35,460 nt of DNA from an uncultured Nitrospina sp. (GCA_913045445.1 CAJWQP010000012.1:1-35460); one strand, 5' to 3'; positions 20,019 to 30,725 are shown, counted from the stretch's first letter. Numbers and translations are program-made. The notes: generated by a model not told the origin, from the sequence alone.

Positions 20019-20087
20019 AAATCGGGTCTAATGGTTTCTGCCATGCTTCAAATACACTGCCCTTTGATGGCAGACCGATTTTATTTT
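20019..20087 (+). terminator. Compound hairpin terminator after the TPR gene
   Basis: Outer arms AAATCGG (20019-20025)/CCGATTT (20075-20081); inner arms TCTGCCAT (20037-20044)/ATGGCAGA (20067-20074); followed by TTTTATTTT. Confidence 0.55.
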
Positions 20088-20232
20088 CATAGTACCTGTG
20101 CAACAAGAAAGAACATAAATTTGACATTGAATGCTTATATTGTTAAATCTTGATAAATTTCGAAGATGATTATTTAGTTACGCTCACTACAAAGGCGAGG
20201 GTTGCCTAATACTATAAATGTGGAGAAGATTT

Positions 20233-20682
20233 ATGCTTGACTTTAAGAAGCCAAGAATTGCCTTATCACAAAACTCATCTAGTATATGTTTATTTTTAAT
20301 ATCCCTGTTCATCTTGTTACTTCCTTCTATAGCCATAGCGGAAAGCACTCCCTGCCAAAATGCATCCATTCATCTTAGAGGTGATCTGGATACTGTAATG
20401 GCAAGAGGCGGGATATGGACTCTAATGGAGCAAACAGAAGGACTTAAGGATCAGTCGATGATTGGACTCCAGGTGGACGGCAAACTTTCAAGGACTGTCG
20501 GCATTTTTGAGACCTTATGCGAGTCCGGTAAAAACCCGACAAAACAACTGTTCGTAGCCATCCAGAATATTCTTGGGGAAGCAAGAACAACCTTCAACCC
20601 CAGCTCTTCAAGTGATAAATTACTCGAAGCTATCAACGGGTTGAACAAAAACCTGGACGAACTTCTCGCAAAAATCGAATAG
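20233..20682 (+). CDS. Hypothetical secreted protein (about 149 aa)
   Basis: Signal peptide ending IAIA|ESTPC; RBS GGAGAAG before ATG at 20233. No family recognised. Confidence 0.65.
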   Translation: MLDFKKPRIALSQNSSSICLFLISLFILLLPSIAIAESTPCQNASIHLRGDLDTVMARGGIWTLMEQTEGLKDQSMIGLQVDGKLSRTVGIFETLCESGKNPTKQLFVAIQNILGEARTTFNPSSSSDKLLEAINGLNKNLDELLAKIE

Positions 20683-20715
20683 CATTTTCACTGATATCTA
20701 TTCAGGAACGGCACT

Positions 20716-21174
20716 ATGGTAAAAGAGGGGAATAAAGCTCCTGACTTTTCAGGAAAAAACCAGGATGGAAAATCTATAAAACTGAGTTCTTTCAAAAGCA
20801 AAAAAATTATCGTTCTGTATTTTTACCCGAAAGACATGACCCCTGGATGCACCACGGAAGCCTGTGACTTCAGAGACCAGTTCAAGAAATTCAAAAATAC
20901 CATGATACTCGGTGTCAGTATTGACCCACCTGAGCGTCACCAGAGATTCATCGACAAATACGACCTTCCGTTTGAATTGATCTCAGACGAAAACAAAAAA
21001 ATAGTCAACAAGTATGGCGTCTGGCAGGAGAAAAAACTATACGGGAAAACCTTCATGGGGATTGTTCGGTCCACCTTTATCATTGACAAAAATGGAGTGA
21101 TCAGGAAAATTTTTCCGAAGGTAAAAGTCAAGGGCCATGTTGATGAAGTACTTCAGATACTCAAGGAAATTTAA
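20716..21174 (+). CDS. bcp: Thioredoxin-dependent peroxiredoxin, Bcp/PrxQ type
   Basis: KAPDFSGKNQDGKSIKLSSFKSKKIIVLYFYPKDMTPGCTTEACDFRD with the CxxxxC pair. Confidence 0.93.
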   Translation: MVKEGNKAPDFSGKNQDGKSIKLSSFKSKKIIVLYFYPKDMTPGCTTEACDFRDQFKKFKNTMILGVSIDPPERHQRFIDKYDLPFELISDENKKIVNKYGVWQEKKLYGKTFMGIVRSTFIIDKNGVIRKIFPKVKVKGHVDEVLQILKEI

Positions 21175-21190
21175 CCACGCGCTATCCCCT

Positions 21191-22594
21191 TTAATCGGCG
21201 GACATTAATTTTTCAATCTGCGTCACCGTCTTTGGGATCGACCGTGAAAGGTTTCTACAACCAGTTTGGGTGATCAACAAATTGTCCTCAACACGAATCC
21301 CTATTTCCTCCTCATAACGCTTTCCGTTGAGACGGATACTGAAAGAACCGTATAGTCCTGGCTCATTACTTATCAACCATCCCTCCCGCATCGGCTCACT
21401 GGCATAATTGCGAAATGGATCACCATCGTGTTCCTGCTCTCCCATCAAATGGCTCACACCATGAGGGCGATCCTTATACTTCAGCTTCCACTTGCCACCC
21501 GCTTTTTTAAAATCGTTATCAAGGCTCTTGTTTATTGACCTCCAGCAACAATCGTTTAGTTCATTGATAGTCACTCCTTGCCGAGCCTTTCGCTGAACCG
21601 CTGACTGTGCCTTTAAGACGATTTCATATAGCACCTTCTGCAATGGATCAAATTTCCCCGATGCAGGAACCGTACGGCTGATATCAGCGTGCATGGTCAT
21701 CCAGCGAATCCCGAAATCCATCAGGACAAGTTCTGTCTTTTTAAAACCATCATCATTCTTCATATAATGCAATACCGTGGCATTATGACCTGAGGCTATG
21801 ATTGATGGAAAACTGAGGCCATAAGGCGAAACCTCAAGCATTCGTCCTTCGAGAAATCCCTGCACCTGACATTCATTTTTAAAACGAGAAAAGTTTTTCA
21901 ATGTATCGGTAAACCCCCTCCTCGTTATTTTTTGAGCAACAAGTGTATTTGCAATATCGTAAGAATCCAGAGGCAGGCGAAGCTCAAAATGACTTTTCAT
22001 GATATTACATAATGAAGACGAAGCCCCTCCCCATGACCGCAGACAACGGGCCAACCGGGATTTAAATTTTCCATTATGGTCGCTTTTTATCTCAACCGCC
22101 TTTTTATCCTTCCGGCCCTCCATCCATAATGTTCCGAGTTTTTTGCTCCTGCGTTTTTTGAATCGTTCCTTAAGAATTTTCTCAAACTCCGCGATATCAC
22201 GAACATCTTTAATCCCTGTAACACGCTTAACTTCCTGGACGCTCTTTGAATCACCCACCCCAAAACGAATGCCATCCCAGAATTCTTTAGAGGGGTCTTT
22301 TTTGTCCACGAAAAGTATTTCATCGGACTCACGGCAACCGGGGTCAAGCAAAAGCACGACATTGGATTGGTTAACTCCAGTCAAGTACATGATCGCGGGT
22401 TCCTGGTACGTATGGCAATGAGCATATGCCCACACCGTTTCCTGACCGGGGCCATACGGGACACCCGTAATCGCCATCAAAATACCTTCTCTATCCATTA
22501 GTTTTTTCCTGCGGGCGCGATATCTTTTTTTCGCCAAATTGCCCGCACCGCCATCACGAAAAATCCCAGAATAGGTTTTTTTATGAGCACTCAT
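21191..22594 (-). CDS. M24 family metallopeptidase (Xaa-Pro aminopeptidase type)
   Basis: IIASGHNATVLHY, LVLMDFGIRW...DISRTVP, PHGVSHLMGEQEHD, NEPGLY, GIRVEDNLL. Confidence 0.88.
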   Translation of the reverse strand: MSAHKKTYSGIFRDGGAGNLAKKRYRARRKKLMDREGILMAITGVPYGPGQETVWAYAHCHTYQEPAIMYLTGVNQSNVVLLLDPGCRESDEILFVDKKDPSKEFWDGIRFGVGDSKSVQEVKRVTGIKDVRDIAEFEKILKERFKKRRSKKLGTLWMEGRKDKKAVEIKSDHNGKFKSRLARCLRSWGGASSSLCNIMKSHFELRLPLDSYDIANTLVAQKITRRGFTDTLKNFSRFKNECQVQGFLEGRMLEVSPYGLSFPSIIASGHNATVLHYMKNDDGFKKTELVLMDFGIRWMTMHADISRTVPASGKFDPLQKVLYEIVLKAQSAVQRKARQGVTINELNDCCWRSINKSLDNDFKKAGGKWKLKYKDRPHGVSHLMGEQEHDGDPFRNYASEPMREGWLISNEPGLYGSFSIRLNGKRYEEEIGIRVEDNLLITQTGCRNLSRSIPKTVTQIEKLMSAD

Positions 22595-22614
22595 CTATTT
22601 ATCACCATGAAGAA

Positions 22615-23229
22615 TTATTTTCTTTTCAGAATCGCCAGCCACTCCTTCCCCTGCCTTCTTTCAGCGGAATGAATAGTTTTATTCAATATTTCAATTTCAA
22701 ATTTCTCTGAAAAGCATTCTTCGATATCTCTTTTTCCTGTATTAAACGGCGGCCCATCCTTTTCCCCTGTTTCGTAAAACAATCCTATGAGAAGCGCACC
22801 CGACTTTAATATGCGACCGGCAGTCGTTACATACTCCTGCCGCATATCCGGATTAATCGCGCAAAAAAAAGTGTGCTCCAGCATCAAATCAAAACTATTA
22901 TTATATTTTGCATCCAACTCAAAGAAATTGAGATGCAACACCTCGCCCGGAAGGTTCTTTGTCACGAGAGCGTCGTCCAGCAGGCCCACTGCGCCACGAG
23001 TATAATCCACCGCCGTTATCTGGAACCCACGTTCAGCAAGAAAAACAGCTTCATGTCCTCGTCCGCACCCCGGTATTATCGCTTTACACGGGGAAATATT
23101 TCTTTCCTCCCATAGCCGTTCAAATGGAGGGGCCACTTCCCCCAAGTCCCACCGCAAGTCATCCGTATCATAATGACGTTCCCAGTCATCACACGAATAC
23201 CCGGTCTGGACATTATCACCGCTAGCCAT
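22615..23229 (-). CDS. TPMT-like SAM-dependent methyltransferase
   Basis: WEEHYDTDDLRWDLGE-type N-terminus (WERHYDTDDLRWDLGEVAPPF), AIIPGCGRGHEAVFLAERGFQITAVD. Confidence 0.85.
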   Translation of the reverse strand: MASGDNVQTGYSCDDWERHYDTDDLRWDLGEVAPPFERLWEERNISPCKAIIPGCGRGHEAVFLAERGFQITAVDYTRGAVGLLDDALVTKNLPGEVLHLNFFELDAKYNNSFDLMLEHTFFCAINPDMRQEYVTTAGRILKSGALLIGLFYETGEKDGPPFNTGKRDIEECFSEKFEIEILNKTIHSAERRQGKEWLAILKRK

Positions 23230-23253
23230 TACATCCTTCTTTCGCTTTGGCGA

Positions 23254-24447
23254 TCACCCCAATATTTGCTGAACAATGGAAGCTCCCGCAACATAAGTTC
23301 CAATTGCCGATCCCATGTTGGCAAAGAAAAATATAAGAAGCACCCTGACAACACCATTTTTCCACCACATGGGAAAAGAAGCAATATCATCACGCAAGCG
23401 CTCAAAGTCTGCAACCTTGGGTTTGCGCAAATAAGACTCAACCAGCCCAACCACCATTCCAGCGCCAATTGTGGGATTAAGCGAGGTCAACGGCGCAGCA
23501 AGAAAAGCCGCAAAAATTGAAATCGGGTGTGCAAATGCCAGGGCGGCACCTAAAGCGCTCAATCCACCATTTATGACAACCCATGTCACGACCAGGCTCC
23601 ATCCCAGCTCCGGCGATTGCTGGTAGCCCACATAAAACATTCCAAGTATTAAAATACAAATAGCCCAACCTATGAAATACCCGATCCTGCCTGAAGGTGG
23701 CTTGACACCCAATTCATCTATTCGATTTTGATTTGCTGGATTTTTAAATGCCGGTTGCATACCAATGAGATGACCCGCTCCCACCATCGCCAGAATATTT
23801 TTCGGGGCGTTCTCTGAGGAGGCCAGCAACGCCAACTTTCCAGTCATAAATTCATCACGCTCATCAATCAGCACTCTCTTTATCTCGGGAAGGGATTCAC
23901 CGAACTCCTCAATGACCGAATGAAGCATATCTCCCTTTTTCAGATTTTCTATTTGCTCGTGATCCACGTCTTCACCCACAAAAATCCCCACGATCAATCC
24001 AGCGAATATTTTTATTTTCTGCCAGAATGATACCTCGGTTACAAGTCGGTGAAGAGTGGTAGAGATATCGCGGTCAATGACCTCCAGGCGAATATTTTTC
24101 TCGCGAGCCAGTTCAGTTGCCCGAATCATTTCCTTACCTGCTTCGATCCCAACTTTATCTGCCAAACGTTTTTGATAAGCCGAAAGTGCCAGATTGACCA
24201 GAAGCAAAGATGCCTTTTTCTTTTTAAAAATTTCGTAAATATCCAGATTCTTCCACCAAGACTGATTAGTCAGGTTTTCATAACGCGCAGGACACAACTC
24301 AACCGCAACACAGTCAAACTCTCCACTCAATATTTTTTTCTCAACCAGAGCGACACTCTCTTTGGAAACATGTGCAGTTCCAAGTAATGTTATAGTCGTT
24401 CCACTCACTTGAACCGTTTTTATAATATCTTCACTCTCCGTAGTCAC
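23254..24447 (-). CDS. TraB family protein
   Basis: TITLLGTAHVSKESVALVE, DCVAVELCPARYENL, ALLASSENAPKNILAMVGAGHLIGM, C-terminal TM segments. GTG start with GAGGTGAG RBS. Confidence 0.9.
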   Translation of the reverse strand: MTTESEDIIKTVQVSGTTITLLGTAHVSKESVALVEKKILSGEFDCVAVELCPARYENLTNQSWWKNLDIYEIFKKKKASLLLVNLALSAYQKRLADKVGIEAGKEMIRATELAREKNIRLEVIDRDISTTLHRLVTEVSFWQKIKIFAGLIVGIFVGEDVDHEQIENLKKGDMLHSVIEEFGESLPEIKRVLIDERDEFMTGKLALLASSENAPKNILAMVGAGHLIGMQPAFKNPANQNRIDELGVKPPSGRIGYFIGWAICILILGMFYVGYQQSPELGWSLVVTWVVINGGLSALGAALAFAHPISIFAAFLAAPLTSLNPTIGAGMVVGLVESYLRKPKVADFERLRDDIASFPMWWKNGVVRVLLIFFFANMGSAIGTYVAGASIVQQILG

Positions 24448-24598
24448 TTAAAACTCACCTCAAATAAAAAAATTTCCGGAATTCTCAAAGAAACCGGAGC
24501 TATAAAACACCAACTCGGTAGCCACTTAATACTCACCTCAAACTAATAACTTCTAGGTCCCTCAAGAAACCGGAGCTATAAAACACCAACGAAATCAC
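24447..24598 (-). repeat. Imperfect tandem duplication of the traB leader (unit about 73-78 bp)
   Basis: GTGACTTAAAACTCACCTCAAA..AGAAACCGGAGCTATAAAACACCAAC-type block occurs twice in tandem; AGAAACCGGAGCTATAAAACACCAAC is identical in both. A third start-like ...CACTT boundary is present at 24596-24600. Confidence 0.8.
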
Positions 24599-24726
24599 TT
24601 TAACCAAGCTTGAAAGAAGTGCAGGGGGGGCTGAACCCAGTAAATCTATCGTTATTTAGGCACCGAATATTTAATCTACCACATATTTTGTGCTATTTTA
24701 ACCAGAATCCAAAAACAGGAGAACCG

Positions 24727-26718
24727 ATGCAACCCCTTAAAGTAAATGCACCATTCAAGCCAGCGGGCGACCAGCCAGGAGCTATCCGACAGTTAACAGA
24801 AGGCATCAGTTCTGGCATTCGCGACCAGACCCTCCTTGGAGTGACTGGTTCGGGAAAAACATTCACCCTTGCCAAGGTTATAGAAGAAGTCCAGAAACCT
24901 ACTCTGGTTCTTGCTCACAACAAAACACTTGCGGCACAACTTTATGGAGAATTCAAGGAGTTTTTCCCCGATAATGCCGTAGGGTATTTCGTCAGTTACT
25001 ATGATTACTATCAACCTGAAGCTTACCTGCCAAAAACAGATACTTTTATCGAAAAGGATGCATCGATCAATGATGAAATCGACAAGCTACGCCACGCGGC
25101 TACCCATGCTCTGTTTGAGCGCCGCGATGTAATTATCGTAGCCAGCGTATCCTGCATATATGGCCTGGGCTCACCAGAAGCCTATCACGGAATGTTGCTT
25201 TTCATTGAATCGGGAATGCAGGTGGAACGTGAACAGGTTTTGCAAAAACTAGTGGACATTCAATACAAACGAAATGATGTCGATTTTCAGCGCGGCACCT
25301 TTCGTGCCAGAGGGGACACGGTAGATGTGCTTCCTGTTTACGAGCGAAACGAAGCCATACGCATCGAATTTTTTGGCGACACCATAGAGCGAATCACCGC
25401 GTTCGATCCGCTGACCCAAAAACATATCCGCGACCTGGACCGAATAGGTATCTATCCCGCCAGCCACTACGTCACCCCAAAAGAACCACTCAAACGCGCC
25501 GTCAAACTTATCCGCGAGGAACTGCTTGAGCGCATAGCCTATTTTGAAAGCCACAACCTCTTAGTAGAAGCTCAACGGATAGAACAACGAACTATGTTCG
25601 ATCTGGAAATGATAAAAGAAGTGGGTTATTGTCAGGGCATAGAAAACTATTCGCGTTACCTGATGGATCGGCAGGCAGGCGAGCCTCCGCCTACGCTTCT
25701 GGATTATTTCCCAGATGACTCCTTATTCATTATCGATGAAAGCCATGCTACGACCCCCCAATTAAACGGCATGTACAGAGGTGATCGCTCACGCAAAGAA
25801 ACACTGATACGTCACGGCTTCCGTCTGCCATCTGCATTCGATAACCGACCACTCAAATTTGATGAATTCGAAAAGCACGTTAGACAGGTGATCCATGTAT
25901 CCGCCACGCCAGCGCCGTATGAACTGGAAAAATCAGGGGACTACGTCACCCAACTCATCGTTCGCCCCACCGGATTAATCGATCCAAGTGTAGATATCCG
26001 CCCCATCAAAGGACAAGTCGATGATCTGTATCAGGAAATCAACATCCGGGCGGCCAGAAACGAACGTACCCTGATAACCACCTTGACAAAACGTTTCTCG
26101 GAAGACCTGACGGAACACTACACAGAACTTGGACTCAAAGTAAAATACCTCCATTCTGACATAGAAACACTGGAGCGAAGTCAGATCATTCGCGAATTGC
26201 GCATGGGAGAATTTGACGCTCTGATAGGAATCAATCTGCTACGAGAAGGACTGGACATCCCCGAAGTATCGCTGGTAGCAATTCTCGATGCTGACAAAGA
26301 AGGCTTCCTCAGATCAACGACTTCATTAATCCAAACCGCTGGACGCGCCGCAAGAAACGTTGAAGGAAAAGTCATTTTCTACGCAGACACCGTCACCCAG
26401 TCCATGGAAAAAGCAATCGAGGAGATGAACCGAAGAAGAAATATCCAAATAGAATACAACAAGACCCATCAGATCATTCCAGAATCAATTAAAAAATCAA
26501 TCAATGAATTTCTTGTTAAACATGAAAAATTACCTGTGGCATCGATGGTGCACGAAGAAGAGGAGGAATACCTTTCGGGGAAAGATGTAACCAGGCTTAT
26601 CGAAAAGCTGGAAAAGGAGATGCATGGTGCGGCGAAAAATCTGGAATTTGAAAAAGCCGCCGAATTGCGGGACCGAGTCAAACGAATAAGGGAAAAGGAC
26701 CTGTTTCCCACCACTTGA
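24727..26718 (+). CDS. uvrB: Excinuclease ABC subunit B
   Basis: [90 protein letters not shown]-terminal UVR motif. Start corrected to ATG 24727 ([20 protein letters not shown]). Confidence 0.98.
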   Translation: MQPLKVNAPFKPAGDQPGAIRQLTEGISSGIRDQTLLGVTGSGKTFTLAKVIEEVQKPTLVLAHNKTLAAQLYGEFKEFFPDNAVGYFVSYYDYYQPEAYLPKTDTFIEKDASINDEIDKLRHAATHALFERRDVIIVASVSCIYGLGSPEAYHGMLLFIESGMQVEREQVLQKLVDIQYKRNDVDFQRGTFRARGDTVDVLPVYERNEAIRIEFFGDTIERITAFDPLTQKHIRDLDRIGIYPASHYVTPKEPLKRAVKLIREELLERIAYFESHNLLVEAQRIEQRTMFDLEMIKEVGYCQGIENYSRYLMDRQAGEPPPTLLDYFPDDSLFIIDESHATTPQLNGMYRGDRSRKETLIRHGFRLPSAFDNRPLKFDEFEKHVRQVIHVSATPAPYELEKSGDYVTQLIVRPTGLIDPSVDIRPIKGQVDDLYQEINIRAARNERTLITTLTKRFSEDLTEHYTELGLKVKYLHSDIETLERSQIIRELRMGEFDALIGINLLREGLDIPEVSLVAILDADKEGFLRSTTSLIQTAGRAARNVEGKVIFYADTVTQSMEKAIEEMNRRRNIQIEYNKTHQIIPESIKKSINEFLVKHEKLPVASMVHEEEEEYLSGKDVTRLIEKLEKEMHGAAKNLEFEKAAELRDRVKRIREKDLFPTT

Positions 26719-26749
26719 TTCAGCCCCCGAGGTTTCCCCGACGCTCGTT

Positions 26750-27367
26750 GGCCCTGCTTTATAAAATCCTCCCAGAATTTCGTACTGTGGCTCGGAAAGG
26801 TCAGCAAATGACACCCCTATTACATAAGGTTCGTTTTCGCTACTAGGATTCTTTCTGATATTCTTGATAACCACCTTGACTTCCTCTAATTTTCCCTGGG
26901 GAAAATTCATCGTCATAGAAATATTATCGTTTTTTGTCAGAATATGTTTGTGGCAAAACAACAAACCCTTAATGCTCAAATCTCTTATCGTCCCATTATA
27001 TGTCTATAGAATCTCATTGACGGTCAGAGAATATTCCACAGGAAAACTGACCTTGTACCTGTCGCTATAACGAAGATTATGCAAATCAAAATCGCGCGGA
27101 TATTCGAGAACCATTATTGACGCCTGGGTGGGAGCGTAAATAATCTGTGTCCTGAAATTTATAAACACACCCTCGCGCATATACTGGATCGTGCATCCAG
27201 TTTAGAGTGGCAACTCGAAATTGCTCACCCGGTGCTGACGGAAAATCTACAATAAGATATTCCTTCACGGACCAGCCACGCAAACTGACATTGTATTTTT
27301 CGCCACGAATAGTGGCTGTCACCTTTTGCGCTATGTTCAAAGGTAAGTCTCTTGCGATGATTGCCAT
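26750..27367 (-). pseudogene. Degraded YcgR-like/PilZ domain protein
   Basis: N-terminal ORF (27367 down to about 27205) continues in another frame (CTIQYMREGVFINFRTQIIYAPTQASIMVLEYPRDFDLHNLRYSDRYKVSFPVEYSLTVNEIL), hits TAG at 27004-27006, then resumes in that frame with TYNGTIRDLSIKGLLFCHK...VIGVSFADLSEPQYEIL. Confidence 0.75.
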
Positions 27368-27523
27368 GACACCTCAATCTCCTTCGACCATTATGGACAA
27401 CGCCATCACTCTACAGAATTAGTGATAAATAATTCGCACGAGTATAAGATTCAAGTGAAAAATTATAATTCAGATGATTTTTTATTGGGTGTACCAGAAT
27501 TCAAATAACTAACTTGCGAAAAA

Positions 27524-29386
27524 TCAATTCGACTCAACGACCTTCGCTGGAGGATAGTGAGTGAAGTAAGATTCCAATACCTTGCGAGCAATTGGAGCCG
27601 CAGTCGCTCCACCATGACCTCCATGCTCGATAATGACTGCAACCGCCACTTCAGGCTTTTCGTAGGGGGCAAAGGCAACAAACCAGGCGTGATCGCGAAA
27701 TAGATATGGCGTTTCGGAATCAGGATCAATTTTATCCGCACCCTTCATCCGCACCACTTGAGCGGTCCCTGTTTTTCCAGAAACCACAATATTCTTCATC
27801 CTTGCCCGGCTCCCCGTTCCACGAGGTTCATTGACCACCCCCCGCAACCCTTCTTTCAGATGGCTTAAAATTTCCGGATCGAATTCAACATTTCTCACAA
27901 TCTCAGGAAAGAATTCCTTCACCACTTTACCCTCAGAGTCTTCAATTCTTTTAACCAGATAAGGTCTCAGTAATAGACCTCCATTGGCTATGGTAGAAAC
28001 CATACTCGCGCTCTGTAAGGGAGTAACCAGGTTGTAGCCTTGACCTATGGAAGCTGAAATTGTTTCTCCAGGTAGCCACGCCTTGTTTCTTGCTTTTTTC
28101 TTCCACTGTGTAGATGGAACCAATCCAGGCTTTTCCCCCTTCAACATCACCCCAGTACGCGCTCCCAAGCCAAGTTTTTTGGCGTATTTTGCCAGATTAT
28201 CCACCCCCAGGCGATAGCCCAAAGTATAGAAGTAGACATCGCAGGACTGGACCAAAGCGTCATGTAGGTTTACAGCACCATGACCACTTTTTTTCCAACA
28301 GCGATAACGCCCTCGACCAAGACGGAAATGTCCCGGGCAGAATATCGTACTTTCCGGTTCTATCAGGTGTTCCGCGAGAGCCGCATAAGCTGTGACCAGC
28401 TTATAGGTAGAACCCGGGGGATATTGACCGTCAATAGCCCTGTTTTGGAGTGGATGTTTACTATCCAGCAACAAACTGTTCCATTTTTTTCTGGAGATTC
28501 CAGCGGCAAAAAGATTGGGGTCAAAAGAAGGCTTGCTGACCATAGCGATGATCTCTCCTGTTTGAACTTTCATCACCACAACCGAACCCTCAACCGGGTT
28601 CTCCTTTGAAAGTTCATTCACCCACTCTTCAAGTTTTTTTTGAACGCGAACATCGAGAGTCAACACCAAGCTGTCGCCGCTTTCCGGAGGAAACTTCCGC
28701 AATGTCTTAAGTTCCCTTCCCGAGACATCGACCTCTATCTCCTTGAACCCTTTTTCACCTTTCAAATTGAACTCATAAATATTTTCGAGTCCATTTTTAC
28801 CCATCATGTCCCCAAGCTTGTACTTGCTGTACGCGGGGATTTTCAGCTTTTCCTTGGAAACTTCGCCAAGATAGCCAAGGATGTGAGCCGCAAGATCATT
28901 ATGGACATAACTCCGTAACGGTTCGACCTTAATATGAATTCCAGGAAGCTGCATTTTGTTTTCCTCAACATAAGCAACTTCCTTGCGCCCGACATCCCTT
29001 TTTATCAATACATTTTTAAACGAGCGAGACTGGCGAATATCTGCTCTCAGTTTTTCATCATCTATCTCTATTTTCTCGGAAAGAAGAGCCAGTGAATTTG
29101 ATAGATCCTTTGCATCTTCAGGAGTCACATACAAATTGAAGGACGGGCGTATATTGACAAGAGTTTCACCGTTGCGATCTTTGATGGTTCCCCTGTAGGC
29201 GGGCAGGGACGCTTTTCTAATCCTGTTTTCTTCTGACCGCCCCATGAAGTCTTCTCCTTTAAGAATCTGCAGATACCAGACACGCATCCACAAACCCACA
29301 AAGGTGATCACCACAAGAATGACGTAAATTTTAATTTTTTTACGAATGCTTTCGGAAGATTCGGCTGAGTATCGAAAAAAGCTCAT
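27524..29386 (-). CDS. mrdA: Penicillin-binding protein 2 (peptidoglycan transpeptidase)
   Basis: PAYRGTIKDRNGETL, YPPGSTYKLVTAYAAL, SCDVYFYTLG, VSGKTGTAQV. Part of the mre cluster. Confidence 0.95.
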   Translation of the reverse strand: MSFFRYSAESSESIRKKIKIYVILVVITFVGLWMRVWYLQILKGEDFMGRSEENRIRKASLPAYRGTIKDRNGETLVNIRPSFNLYVTPEDAKDLSNSLALLSEKIEIDDEKLRADIRQSRSFKNVLIKRDVGRKEVAYVEENKMQLPGIHIKVEPLRSYVHNDLAAHILGYLGEVSKEKLKIPAYSKYKLGDMMGKNGLENIYEFNLKGEKGFKEIEVDVSGRELKTLRKFPPESGDSLVLTLDVRVQKKLEEWVNELSKENPVEGSVVVMKVQTGEIIAMVSKPSFDPNLFAAGISRKKWNSLLLDSKHPLQNRAIDGQYPPGSTYKLVTAYAALAEHLIEPESTIFCPGHFRLGRGRYRCWKKSGHGAVNLHDALVQSCDVYFYTLGYRLGVDNLAKYAKKLGLGARTGVMLKGEKPGLVPSTQWKKKARNKAWLPGETISASIGQGYNLVTPLQSASMVSTIANGGLLLRPYLVKRIEDSEGKVVKEFFPEIVRNVEFDPEILSHLKEGLRGVVNEPRGTGSRARMKNIVVSGKTGTAQVVRMKGADKIDPDSETPYLFRDHAWFVAFAPYEKPEVAVAVIIEHGGHGGATAAPIARKVLESYFTHYPPAKVVESN

Positions 29387-29898
29387 ATTGATCGCAACAC
29401 CTGATTGGGGAATTTACGATGCAGCTGTTGCCTGCCAGCATCTAAAACATAAAACAAGAAAAGACCTGCCACGGCATTAAAAACTGCAAAAACCAAAATA
29501 CGGGAAAGCATAAAGTCACCCTTGATCTGCGCTCCCATCAAGCTCGTTAAAGCGGAAAAATATATAACCCCATCAAACAAGGAGGTGGCAACAAGAAAAA
29601 AACTTATCGGGAGAATACCTTTTACAATAATTTTATCTTTCAATGCCGAAAAAAACAGACCGGTCAATCCTTTGGACAACGTATTAACCCCAAAGAGCGC
29701 TCCCGAAAGACAGTCTTGGATAAAGCCAACCAGAACTCCCACCCCGATACCCCCGTTGCGCAAAAAATGAATACCGCAATAAACCACAAAAATCAAAGCA
29801 AGGTCGGGTGTCACACCTCCCACAGAAAATAATTCCAGAAAAGTGGTCTGCACGGCAAATAATAAAACCAGCACTAAAGCAAAAATAAGAGGAATCAC
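29383..29898 (-). CDS. mreD: Rod shape-determining protein MreD
   Basis: 171-aa polytopic protein between mreC and mrdA, with 4-nt overlaps on both sides. Confidence 0.88.
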   Translation of the reverse strand: MIPLIFALVLVLLFAVQTTFLELFSVGGVTPDLALIFVVYCGIHFLRNGGIGVGVLVGFIQDCLSGALFGVNTLSKGLTGLFFSALKDKIIVKGILPISFFLVATSLFDGVIYFSALTSLMGAQIKGDFMLSRILVFAVFNAVAGLFLFYVLDAGRQQLHRKFPNQVLRSI

Positions 29899-30725
29899 GA
29901 ATCCTCCTTAACAGGTAAAACAATAAGCACTTCCTCCAATCGCGACAAATCTGCACTGGGGGCAACCGTAATATCCTGAAACAACTCCTGCTTTTTTTTA
30001 ACAACATCTACAACCCTGCCTATCATCAATCCCTTTGGAAATACGCCTCCCAGTCCCGATGACAACACCTCATCGCCTACCTTCACATTTGCCTCGACGG
30101 AAACAAATTTCATTTCACAAACATCTTTACCTGTTCCCACCGTCACTCCCGGCTCCCTGGTTTCCTGAAATAATGAATCGACTGCGCTACGACTGTCCGT
30201 GATCAATAAAACCTTGGAGGTTCCAGCCGACGCATGAATAACATGTCCGATTATGCCAGCATCAGTCATCACCGCCAGGTTTTCTTCAATCATATGATTG
30301 GTTCCCTTGTTGATGAATACCATTTTGGACCATTGGGTGGCATCGCGCCCAATCACCTCAGCCGTGATAACGGGTCTTTCCTTTTGGTCCACGTTGTTGA
30401 TCAGTTTTTCAATTCTTTTCCCATACTTACTTTTTTCCAGTAGTTCATTTGTTTTTCTGGATAACCTGTCAATTTCAAGAAGAAGGCGCTCGTTTTCCCG
30501 GGACACACCTACCAGAAAAAAATAATGATCGAACACATCGGAAATAGAGTCTACGGTATTAGTCAACAGGTTTTGAACGGGAGAAAAAGCCCACACCACC
30601 ATCGACTCGAAAAACAGGTTGTTCTTGCCATGCCGAATGTTGATGGTCATCAGCATTAGTGAAACCAACACGATACCGGCAAGAACGACAAGGAGATGTT
30701 TGCCTTTGGTTCGCCTGATAGGCAC
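29895..30725 (-). CDS. mreC: Rod shape-determining protein MreC
   Basis: Single N-terminal TM, coiled coil, VITAEVIGRDATQWSKMVFINKGTNHMIEENLAVMTDAGIIGHV, VGDEVLSSGLGGVFPKGLMIG. Confidence 0.94.
   Translation of the reverse strand: MPIRRTKGKHLLVVLAGIVLVSLMLMTINIRHGKNNLFFESMVVWAFSPVQNLLTNTVDSISDVFDHYFFLVGVSRENERLLLEIDRLSRKTNELLEKSKYGKRIEKLINNVDQKERPVITAEVIGRDATQWSKMVFINKGTNHMIEENLAVMTDAGIIGHVIHASAGTSKVLLITDSRSAVDSLFQETREPGVTVGTGKDVCEMKFVSVEANVKVGDEVLSSGLGGVFPKGLMIGRVVDVVKKKQELFQDITVAPSADLSRLEEVLIVLPVKEDS

Noticed and set aside
20088-20232. Possible riboswitch in the AT-rich leader before the orphan secreted gene
   Set aside because: Only a short AGGC..GCCT pairing is visible; no match to a riboswitch consensus I recognise.
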